From assembly GCA_029010655.1 (NCBI GenBank), contig JAQXKW010000015.1, positions 1-12,933 on the forward strand: 12,933 bases of DNA, written 5' to 3'. Under the pieces are notes generated by a model that did no database searches, was not told where the DNA came from, and worked only from the letters and a program-made list of their open reading frames with translations. Position 1 is the first letter of the stretch. Each line of letters starts with the position of its first letter. Position numbers and translations under genes: made by a program. The stretch is from Clostridia bacterium. Lineage in GTDB: Bacteria > Bacillota > Clostridia > Oscillospirales > CAG-272. Positions 1 to 5,670 of this stretch are shown here, piece after piece.

Positions 1-151
1 CGGGAAAGGAAAGCAGGGTATTTGACCCCATTACCACTGTGTGTCCCGAGGTAGTTTCACGGAAAAATTTCATATCTGCGGGGATACTGAACATAAGGGT
101 GTTACTCTTTCCTATTCCCCACTCTTTATCGCAATGCAAAATAGCTTTCAT
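1..151 (-). CDS. folA: Dihydrofolate reductase, N-terminal part (runs off the left edge)
   Basis: Reduces dihydrofolate to tetrahydrofolate with NADPH, regenerating the folate oxidised by ThyA. The first 50 codons are present, from ATG at 151-149. The translation begins MKAILHCDKEWGIGKSN, matching the DHFR start (x-x-WGIGK, residues 11-15). It continues with IPADMKFFRETT (23-34), where Asp26 matches the catalytic acid of the family, and VVMGSNT (39-45), equivalent to VVMGRKT. The usual Trp of the LPW motif is replaced (LMFSIP), and the Arg of MGRxT is Ser. A GGAG element lies about 10 nt upstream of the start. The gene is 51 nt downstream of thyA on the same strand, the classic thyA-folA pairing, so it is probably cotranscribed from the thyA promoter. 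The C-terminal two thirds are outside the window. Identity rests on motifs and context. Confidence 0.9.
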   Translation of the reverse strand, partial: MKAILHCDKEWGIGKSNTLMFSIPADMKFFRETTSGHTVVMGSNTLLSFP

Positions 152-202
152 ACCGTAATGTCTCCGTTTCGCCGTCCTGCGGCTGTAATTTGAGTTTGTC
201 CT

Positions 203-1033
203 TTACTCCGCTACGGGAATATCGTATTTTTTCGTATTGCACCGGTAGTTTTCCAGCTTAAAGCTGTCCACCGTAAAGTCATAGAAATTCTTTATGTCCG
301 GGTCAACCAGAAGCTTTGGCGCAGGGTACTGAGGCATTTCCACAATCTCCTCCACCAACGGTACGTGTCTGTCGTAAATATGGGCGTCTGCGATTACATG
401 AATAAGCTCGCCCGCCCTAAGCCCTGACACCTGTGCGAACATTATGAGAAGCACCGCATACTGAACCACGTTCCAGTTATTTGCCGTGAGCATATCGTTT
501 GAACGCTGATTGAGAATTCCGTTAAGGGTATCGCCCGACACGTTAAAGGTCATGGAATATGCGCAAGGGTACAGGTTCATTTCGTGAAGGTCTGCAAAAT
601 TATAAATATTCGTCATAATACGGCGGCTGGCGGGATTGTTCTTCAAATCGTACAGCACTCTGTCAACCTGGTCGAATTCGCCCTCTTTATACTTGTTTTT
701 CACACCGAGCTGATAGCCGTAGGCTTTTCCGATAGACCCGTCATCATCTGCCCACTGATCCCATATTTTAGAATTAAGGTCGTTTACGTTATTGCTCTTT
801 TTCTGCCATATCCACAGAAGCTCGTCCACGCAGGACTTGAAAAAGGTTTTGCGGACGGTAAGAATGGGAAACTCCTTTGACAAATCGTATCTGTTGATAA
901 TACCGAATTTTTTAACGGTATGCGCGCTTTCTCCGTCGTTCCAGCGGGGGCGCACCTTGAGATTTGTGTCCCAAACGCCGTTTTGAAGTATATCCTTCAT
1001 ATTTTCAACGAAGACTTTATCTGCGTAGCTCAT
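203..1033 (-). CDS. thyA: Thymidylate synthase, Bacillus ThyA type
   Basis: Methylates dUMP to dTMP using 5,10-methylene-tetrahydrofolate and releases dihydrofolate. The protein has 276 residues from ATG 1033, the usual family size. The catalytic cysteine is Cys157 in NLYPCAYSMTF. Further landmarks are the phosphate-binding Arg pair in NNPASRR (about 132-138), QRSND (176-180), the dUMP-contacting Asn188 in TANNWN, and ADAHIYDRH. Segments such as ELLWIWQ, IWDQW, VDQVD and FYDFT..SFKLENY resemble B. subtilis ThyA rather than E. coli ThyA, and PCAY parallels its PCVY in place of the common PCH. TANNWN (usually LGxPFN) and ADAH (usually GDAH) are less typical. The frame extends to a GTG at 1039, but GAGGTG sits about 5 nt before ATG 1033, which supports the ATG. 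It leads a thyA-folA unit under a strong promoter. Confidence 0.96.
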   Translation of the reverse strand: MSYADKVFVENMKDILQNGVWDTNLKVRPRWNDGESAHTVKKFGIINRYDLSKEFPILTVRKTFFKSCVDELLWIWQKKSNNVNDLNSKIWDQWADDDGSIGKAYGYQLGVKNKYKEGEFDQVDRVLYDLKNNPASRRIMTNIYNFADLHEMNLYPCAYSMTFNVSGDTLNGILNQRSNDMLTANNWNVVQYAVLLIMFAQVSGLRAGELIHVIADAHIYDRHVPLVEEIVEMPQYPAPKLLVDPDIKNFYDFTVDSFKLENYRCNTKKYDIPVAE

Positions 1034-1062
1034 AAGCACACCTCAACACTTTAATTTACGAC

Positions 1063-1091
1063 ATTATAACACATAATGTTCCCCGTGTCAA
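1063..1091 (-). promoter_or_regulatory. Consensus sigma-A promoter for thyA-folA
   Basis: Read on the minus strand, a perfect -35 box TTGACA (1091-1086) is followed after 17 nt by a perfect -10 box TATAAT (1068-1063). The -10 box is preceded by TGT, an extended -10 element. Transcription would begin near 1056, leaving a leader of roughly 20 nt with little room for leader regulation. This is inferred from consensus match only. Confidence 0.85.
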
Positions 1092-1144
1092 ACGAAAACG
1101 ACCCGGTCTGCCTTGGGGGCTAAAGAAAAATTTGCCTGAAAATC

Positions 1145-1173
1145 TTTACATTGAATAAAAAATATATTATAAT
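1145..1173 (+). promoter_or_regulatory. Sigma-A promoter for the PP2C-kinase-rsgA operon
   Basis: A -35 box TTTACA (1145-1150) and a perfect -10 box TATAAT (1168-1173) are separated by exactly 17 nt. Transcription would start near 1180, about 43 nt before the chosen start of the phosphatase gene. It also shows that an in-frame ATG at 1151 lies inside the promoter and cannot be the translation start. The promoter is back to back with that of thyA, their -35 boxes about 53 nt apart. Confidence 0.82.
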
Positions 1174-1222
1174 TAGTTTGTATATTTATTTCTTGTGCTA
1201 TGCGGCGCAAAAGGAAAGGCTC

Positions 1223-2020
1223 GTGATCGTTATGCTATGCTGCGGCCGAACTGATATCGGCAGGAAACGCCGTTTCAATCAGGACAGTTTTATATGCGAA
1301 TCCTTCGACAACGGTATGCTTCTCGCCGTAGTATGCGACGGCATGGGCGGAGCCGCCGGAGGCGGAATTGCAAGCGGTCTTGCCTGCGGCAATTTTGTGG
1401 ACTGCGTTGCCGATTTTGCGGACAGCTTTCCCCGCAGGGAAAAGCTCTCCCGAACTGATGAAAGACTTATAAAGGCGGCTCTTGCGGACGCCGCCGCAAC
1501 GGCAAACACGGTAGTATACGAGCGTGCCAAGTCGGAAGTTTCCCTTAACGGCATGGGCACAACCTTAGTTGCCGCTTTGGTTTACTGCAACGTGCTGTTT
1601 ACATTAAATATCGGCGACAGCCGTCTGTATCTGGTTCACGAAGGCAAGGCACAGCAGATAACTCACGACCACTCCTTTGTTCAGTACCTGGTAGACCAGG
1701 GCAAGATGACAAAAGAGGAAGCAAGGGTTTCCATAAACAAAAACATAATTACGAAAGCAATCGGCACCGACAGGGAGATTGAGCCTGACCTTTTCGTAAA
1801 CCGTCTTTCAAAGAAAGGCACCTGTCCGGAATTTATCGCCGTTCTTTGCTCCGACGGGCTGTCAAACTATCTGTCCCCCGAAATAATTACCGAATGTGTT
1901 TCCGATGCGGTTTCCATTGAAACCGACAGAGGACTTGGCACCGTATGCGAAAGGCTGATTGAAAAAGCCAACGAAGCCGGGGGAAGCGACAACATAACTG
2001 CGGTGGTTATCACCGTCTGA
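1223..2020 (+). CDS. PP2C-family Ser/Thr protein phosphatase (PrpC/Stp type)
   Basis: Metal-dependent cytoplasmic phosphatase expected to remove phosphate from the adjacent PASTA kinase and its substrates. The protein is about 265 residues, normal for bacterial PP2C. Motifs in order, numbered from GTG 1223: NQD (Asp21), CDGMGG (Asp39-Gly40, metal ligands), NGMGTT (about 109-114), IGDSRLY (Asp122), HDHS, CSDGLS (Asp201) and GSDNIT (Asp256, Asn257). All core acidic metal ligands are present, so it should be active. Start choice: the frame opens at ATG 1151 inside the promoter and is rejected. GTG 1223 has AAGGA 7 nt upstream; ATG 1232 is the alternative, but its nearest purine run is 12 nt away. 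It is first in a plus-strand operon, 25 nt before the kinase gene. Family assignment is firm; the exact start is not. Confidence 0.95.
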   Translation: MIVMLCCGRTDIGRKRRFNQDSFICESFDNGMLLAVVCDGMGGAAGGGIASGLACGNFVDCVADFADSFPRREKLSRTDERLIKAALADAAATANTVVYERAKSEVSLNGMGTTLVAALVYCNVLFTLNIGDSRLYLVHEGKAQQITHDHSFVQYLVDQGKMTKEEARVSINKNIITKAIGTDREIEPDLFVNRLSKKGTCPEFIAVLCSDGLSNYLSPEIITECVSDAVSIETDRGLGTVCERLIEKANEAGGSDNITAVVITV

Positions 2021-2045
2021 TTTTTCACAAACCGAAAGGTACGCT

Positions 2046-3923
2046 ATGGAAGTTTACGAAAAATATGTGGGCGCCGTGCTTGACGGCAGATATAAAATAG
2101 AAAAAATCATAGGAATCGGCGGCATGGCCGTCGTTTTCAAGGCATTTGACCTTCTCATGAAGCGCACCGTGGCTGTTAAAATGCTCAAAGAGGAGATTGC
2201 CGACGACGAGGAAAGCGTTAAACGCTTTGTGAACGAGTCCAAGGCTGTCGCCATGATGTCCCACAGAAACATAGTAAGCATTTACGACGTTAACGTGCGT
2301 GAGGACGTTAAATATATTGCCATGGAATATGTGGAGGGAATAACTCTCCGAAACTATATGTCCAAAAGAGGTCAGCTTACCCTCCGTGAGATTATCAGCT
2401 ATACGGAGCAGATTCTTTCCGCTCTCGCCCACGCTCACGAAAAGGGTATCGTTCACCGTGACATAAAGCCGCAGAATATTCTGCTTCTGAAAAGCGGAAT
2501 TATTAAGGTTACGGACTTCGGTATTGCAAAGCTGCCCAATGCGGAAACAGTTACCATGACCGATAAGGCTATCGGCACCGTATATTATATAAGCCCCGAG
2601 CAGGCGAGCGGTCAGGAAATAGACCGCCGCTCCGACCTTTACTCCCTGGGCGTTATGATGTACGAAATGGCGACGGGCACCCTTCCCTTTATGGCGGACA
2701 GTCCCGTTTCCGTTGCCATGATGCAGATAAACGACACCGCAAAGCTCCCTTCGGAGCTTAATCCCAATATTCCCAAGGGGCTTGAGCAGATTATAGGCAT
2801 CGCCATGGAGAAAAATCCCGAATGGCGTTATCAGAATGCCGAGGATATGCTCCGTCAGCTCCACAGACTGAAGGAAAACCCCAACGTGGTTTTCCGTATC
2901 CCGAAGCACAACGGTGAGGAACAGAGAAGCATTTTCTCTCTCCTTACGGGCGGCGGTCCCCTTTTCCCCATTATTGCCGCCGTTGCCCTCGCCTTTCTTA
3001 TAGTTTTCGGCATAGGCACCTCTTACGTTATAGGAAAGGTTATGGACGCCGCAGACAAAACGGGCGAAACAATTACTGTCGACGAATTTGCCGGAAAGAA
3101 GTATGATGAAAAGCTTATTTCCTGGTTTAAGGAAAACGGAAACTACAACGTTACGGTAAACTATTTCTTCTCGGAGGAATATGAGCAGGGCACCATAGTT
3201 GGTCAGGACCCTCAGCCCAATTCCACAAGAAAAATAATACCGGGAGAGCAGCTGTGCGACCTTACGCTGACGGTCTGCTCCGGCACGCAGGAAATGACTG
3301 TTCCCGACCTTCGGGGGCTTGATTACAGAGACGGCAAAAAACGGCTGAAAGCCCTGAGCCTTGAAGCAAACATAGAGTATGTTAAAAGCGACGAGCTGTT
3401 TGACGGGCAGATAGTTTCCTCCTCCCCCGCCGCAGGCGAGGCGATTATGGCGGGAGGAACGGTTACGATTAACGTATGCTCCGGAGGACCGGAGGGGGAT
3501 GTTAAAGTTCCCGATTTCCTTAAAATGACCGAAAAGGACGCTTTTGCAAAGCTCGTAGAGCTTGAGCTTATGCCCGGAAAAATAACCTACACGGCAAACA
3601 AAGCCCCCAGGGGTACTGTTATCGCACAGTCGGAAAAGGAAGGGGCAAAGGTTGTAAAATATACGAAAATCAATCTTACAATAAGCGGCGGAAAATACTA
3701 CGACCCGGTGAAAAACCCCGAGGGCACCGACGCTCCCGAAACTACGAAGGCACCTGAAACAACCGCTCCCAAGCCGGTAGTTACAGCGCCTCCCAAGCCC
3801 GTTGACACAACCGCTCCCGAGGAGACGACGGAGGATACGACGGAAGTTGAGGAGACCACCGGCCCGGAGGAAAAAGGAAACACGCCGGAGGACACCACCG
3901 GAGAGGATACGGACAAAGACTGA
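2046..3923 (+). CDS. prkC: PASTA-domain Ser/Thr protein kinase (PrkC/StkP/PknB type)
   Basis: Membrane kinase that binds cell-wall muropeptides outside and phosphorylates cytoplasmic proteins. It has 625 residues. The kinase domain (about 16-275) shows the glycine loop GIGGMA (23-28), Lys45, Glu64, HRDIKPQN (137-144), DFG (157-159), an activation loop with Thr168, Thr170, Thr172 and Thr178, and SPE (183-185). These are the complete catalytic residues of the Hanks family. A single membrane helix lies at about 305-326. Three PASTA repeats follow outside (about 342-414, 416-479, 486-549); the second and third open with the typical VPD. The last 65 residues are a Thr/Pro/Glu-rich tail (APETTKAPETTAP-like) of low complexity. 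AAAGG lies 6 nt before the ATG. The upstream PP2C gene is its expected antagonist. PASTA numbers vary between species, and three is common. Confidence 0.97.
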   Translation: MEVYEKYVGAVLDGRYKIEKIIGIGGMAVVFKAFDLLMKRTVAVKMLKEEIADDEESVKRFVNESKAVAMMSHRNIVSIYDVNVREDVKYIAMEYVEGITLRNYMSKRGQLTLREIISYTEQILSALAHAHEKGIVHRDIKPQNILLLKSGIIKVTDFGIAKLPNAETVTMTDKAIGTVYYISPEQASGQEIDRRSDLYSLGVMMYEMATGTLPFMADSPVSVAMMQINDTAKLPSELNPNIPKGLEQIIGIAMEKNPEWRYQNAEDMLRQLHRLKENPNVVFRIPKHNGEEQRSIFSLLTGGGPLFPIIAAVALAFLIVFGIGTSYVIGKVMDAADKTGETITVDEFAGKKYDEKLISWFKENGNYNVTVNYFFSEEYEQGTIVGQDPQPNSTRKIIPGEQLCDLTLTVCSGTQEMTVPDLRGLDYRDGKKRLKALSLEANIEYVKSDELFDGQIVSSSPAAGEAIMAGGTVTINVCSGGPEGDVKVPDFLKMTEKDAFAKLVELELMPGKITYTANKAPRGTVIAQSEKEGAKVVKYTKINLTISGGKYYDPVKNPEGTDAPETTKAPETTAPKPVVTAPPKPVDTTAPEETTEDTTEVEETTGPEEKGNTPEDTTGEDTDKD

Positions 3924-3966
3924 TAAGGCAGAATTTGGCGGAGTTTTCGCCTGAAATAACGGTTTT

Positions 3967-4938
3967 ATGACAGATAATGCTACCGAAAACGGAATAATTC
4001 TCAAAGGCATCGGCGGACTTTACGGAGTCCGCCTTTGTCCCCGAGGCGAAAGCCCCGTTACGGTTTCCTGCCGTGCAAGGGGCATTTTTCGCCATGAGGG
4101 AATAACGCCGCTTCCCGGCGACAGGGTTGTTCTTTCCCGCGCGGATAATTCCGAAGCGGACGGGGACGAATATGTAATTGACGAAATTTCGGAGCGGAGG
4201 AATTTTCTTATCCGTCCGGCGCTCGCAAATCTCAGCCATTTATTTGCGGTAATCCCCGCCGCCCGTCCCAAGCCCGATTTGTACTCTGCGGATAAGCTCA
4301 TATCTGCCTCGGAGAATAGGGGGATTGAGCCGGTTATAGTGATTACCAAGGCGGACACGGACCCGGAAAGCGCCGAGAACATTGCAAGAATATACAGAAA
4401 AGGCGGTTTTTCCGTTTTCGTCTCCGATGTAAACGGAAAGGGAGACGGAGAGCTTCTTGAATATATTGAAAAAGAAGCGCAAAAGGCATTTTTCTGCGCC
4501 GCATTTGCCGGCGTTTCCGGAGCAGGCAAATCCACGCTCATGTCACGGCTGTTCCCTGAGCTGAAGCTTGCAACCGGCGAGGTCAGCCGCAAAATCCAGA
4601 GGGGGCGTCACACAACTCGGCACGCCGAGCTTTATCCCATGACAACGGGGGAAAGCTCCTATTACATTGCCGACACCCCCGGCTTTTCCATGATTGACTT
4701 TGCACGCTTTAATTTTGTGGAGGAAGACGAGCTTCCCTATTCCTTCAGGGAATTCGCTCCGCTTATGGGGCAATGCAGATATACGAAATGCACCCACACC
4801 AAGGAGGAAGGCTGTGCGGTGCTTGAAAATATGCGAAAGGGATTTATTGCCCCGGAGCGCCACCAAAGCTATGTTATGATGCTGGAAGAAATTAAAAAAA
4901 ATCCTCCGTGGAAACGGAAGAATTTACAGCAGATGTGA
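3967..4938 (+). CDS. rsgA: Small-subunit-dependent ribosome biogenesis GTPase RsgA
   Basis: Circularly permuted GTPase that binds the 30S subunit late in assembly and hydrolyses GTP to help mature the decoding site. It has 323 residues, close to the usual size. An N-terminal OB-fold (about 8-75) is followed by permuted GTPase motifs: G4 TKAD (127-130), G1 GVSGAGKST (182-190), the RGRHTTRHAEL switch region (212-222) and G3 DTPG (236-239). A C-terminal zinc-binding set has Cys270, Cys275, His277 and Cys283. TKxD instead of NKxD is normal in Bacillus RsgA. An in-frame stop lies 15 nt upstream, so ATG 3967 is the first possible start, yet no good ribosome binding site precedes it. It follows the kinase by 43 nt, a common Firmicute arrangement, and probably shares its transcript. 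Confidence 0.96.
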   Translation: MTDNATENGIILKGIGGLYGVRLCPRGESPVTVSCRARGIFRHEGITPLPGDRVVLSRADNSEADGDEYVIDEISERRNFLIRPALANLSHLFAVIPAARPKPDLYSADKLISASENRGIEPVIVITKADTDPESAENIARIYRKGGFSVFVSDVNGKGDGELLEYIEKEAQKAFFCAAFAGVSGAGKSTLMSRLFPELKLATGEVSRKIQRGRHTTRHAELYPMTTGESSYYIADTPGFSMIDFARFNFVEEDELPYSFREFAPLMGQCRYTKCTHTKEEGCAVLENMRKGFIAPERHQSYVMMLEEIKKNPPWKRKNLQQM

Positions 4939-5010
4939 AAACGGGACTGATGTTGGTTTTCACCGTGCCGTAATTTAAGAAGGCATACGGGCAGTAACAG
5001 CAGACCGCAG

Positions 5011-5031
5011 GGCGGGGGGTTATCTCCCGCC
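5011..5031. repeat. GC-rich hairpin downstream of rsgA
   Basis: GGCGGG (5011-5016) pairs with CCCGCC (5026-5031) around a 9-nt loop that can be tightened by G-U pairing. It lies 73 nt after the rsgA stop. There is no run of T after it on either strand, so a terminator role is only possible. From 4939 to 5010 I see nothing recognisable. Confidence 0.4.
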
Positions 5032-5035
5032 GCTT

Positions 5036-5159
5036 TGCCTCCCTTGTGTAAAGGGAGGGGGACCACGAAGTGGTGGAGGGATTGTATTCAAAGGGGTGCC
5101 CAAAGACAATCCCTCCGTCAGCCACAAGGGCTGACACCTCCCTTTACACAAGGGAGGCA
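5036..5159. mobile_element. MITE-like palindromic element with 23-bp terminal inverted repeats
   Basis: A 124-bp unit bounded by exact 23-bp inverted repeats: left arm 5036-5058 (starts TGCCTCCCTTGTG), right arm 5137-5159 (ends CACAAGGGAGGCA). Each arm is itself a hairpin (CCTCCCTT/AAGGGAGG, 5-nt loop). Inside lies a second exact inverted pair, GGAGGGATTGT (5075-5085) and ACAATCCCTCC (5106-5116), and two small hairpins, CCAC-gaa-GTGG (5063-5073) and GTCAGCC/GGCTGAC (5117-5135). It has no coding capacity. From memory, similar TGCCTCCCTT...AAGGGAGG units are dispersed in Clostridia genomes, but I could not check this. No target-site duplication is obvious. It may be a non-autonomous transposable element, or a REP-like structured repeat. 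Confidence 0.7.
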
Positions 5160-5221
5160 GACTTACCACCCGCATTTGCGCTGACGGAAGGTGCCATCAA
5201 ACCTATCGTAGAGATTGCCGA

Positions 5222-5290
5222 GGGTACTTGTACCCCTGCAATGACACGGGGGACGCTTTGCGTCCCCCGTGTGCGGCGGCTTCGCCGCCG
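5222..5290. repeat. Three consecutive GC-rich hairpins
   Basis: GGGTAC-TT-GTACCC (5222-5235) is followed by a perfect 13-bp stem with a TTT loop (left arm 5244-5256 ACACGGGGGACGC, right arm 5260-5272). One base later comes CGGCGGC-TTC-GCCGCCG (5274-5290). No T-tract follows on either strand. They lie between convergent genes, so they may block read-through or stabilise 3' ends, or belong to a nested repeat. Between 5160 and 5221 I see nothing clear. Confidence 0.65.
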
Positions 5291-5293
5291 GCT

Positions 5294-5344
5294 AGCTGCC
5301 AGCTGCCAGCTGCCAGCCGCTAGCCACTGACTGCTGACTGCTGA
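5294..5344. repeat. Two blocks of 7-bp tandem repeats
   Basis: AGCTGCC occurs three times in perfect tandem (5294-5300, 5301-5307, 5308-5314), followed by a degraded copy AGCCGCT. Copies of the palindrome GCTAGC flank the block (5291-5296 and 5319-5324). Directly after comes CTGACTG twice (5327-5333, 5334-5340) plus a partial CTGA (5341-5344). Both units are 7 bp but differ in sequence. This is a short-sequence tandem repeat tract without coding potential. Confidence 0.7.
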
Positions 5345-5371
5345 AACGGGCAGCCCGTGGGCTGCCCGTTT
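5344..5371 (-). terminator. Terminator-like hairpin at the end of the rnf/MGMT operon
   Basis: AAACGGGCAGCCC (5344-5356) and GGGCTGCCCGTTT (5359-5371) form a near-perfect stem of 12 bp with a 4-nt loop. On the minus strand it begins within the TGA stop of the MGMT-like gene, and the stem itself ends in TTT. The T-tract is short, so termination strength is uncertain. The A-rich foot on the other side makes it potentially bidirectional, which would also suit the convergent rsgA transcript. Confidence 0.55.
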
Positions 5372-5667
5372 CACATCTGATATTTACCAAGGTCGACCTT
5401 ATAGTCTACGACCTCTATGCCGTCTTTTTCAAGGCGGCTTTTTTGAACCTCGATTCCCCCGTCGCCGAAATTCTCCGCAAGGCGGCCCTTACTGTTCACC
5501 ACCTTATAGCAGGGGTATTTTTCCGGGTCGGGGTTATTATGGAGAATATTTCCCACCGCGCGGGCGAGCTTTTTATTCCCCAGATACTCGGCGATTTGAG
5601 AGTACGTAACCACCTTTCCTTTGGGCACGGCGGTTAAGTATTCATAGACCTTCTGTTTCATGGACAT
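5371..5667 (-). CDS. MGMT-family protein (alkyltransferase-like, DNA-binding domain only)
   Basis: A 98-residue protein matching only the C-terminal winged-helix domain of O6-alkylguanine-DNA alkyltransferases. Family landmarks are PKGKVVTYSQIA (15-26, with the Tyr that rotates the base), ARAVGN (35-40, with the Arg finger position) and YPCYKVVNSKGRL (51-63). Cys53 sits where the alkyl-accepting cysteine normally lies, in PCYK rather than PCHR. The usual N-terminal domain is absent. Such short proteins either repair alkylated guanine or, as ATLs, flag lesions for excision repair. ATLs normally lack the cysteine, so activity cannot be decided here. ATG 5667 is 3 nt after the rnfB stop with no clear ribosome binding site, so translational coupling is likely; ATG 5661 is an alternative. 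It ends at a hairpin. Confidence 0.88.
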   Translation of the reverse strand: MSMKQKVYEYLTAVPKGKVVTYSQIAEYLGNKKLARAVGNILHNNPDPEKYPCYKVVNSKGRLAENFGDGGIEVQKSRLEKDGIEVVDYKVDLGKYQM

Positions 5668-5670
5668 ATG

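Noticed and set aside
1151..1222. N-terminal extension of the phosphatase from ATG 1151
   Set aside because: The ATG lies between the -35 and -10 boxes, upstream of the predicted transcription start, and the extra residues are not part of the PP2C fold.
2025..4010. A 661-codon open frame on the minus strand across the kinase gene
   Set aside because: It mirrors a gene with complete kinase and PASTA motifs, shows low-complexity composition without family motifs, and has no ribosome binding site or promoter. It is a by-product of codon bias.
4345..4356. RsgA G4 motif TKAD as a lost NKxD motif
   Set aside because: TKxD is the normal form in Bacillus-type RsgA, as I recall for YloQ, so it is not an anomaly.
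5070..5330. An 86-codon open frame in the palindromic region, and one opposite at 5144-5374
   Set aside because: Both run through inverted and tandem repeats, have Arg/Ala-rich translations from GC hairpins, and lack ribosome binding sites.
5294..5344. CRISPR-like or attachment-site reading of the heptamer repeats
   Set aside because: The units are only 7 bp, in direct contact without spacers, and no cas, integrase or tRNA gene is present.
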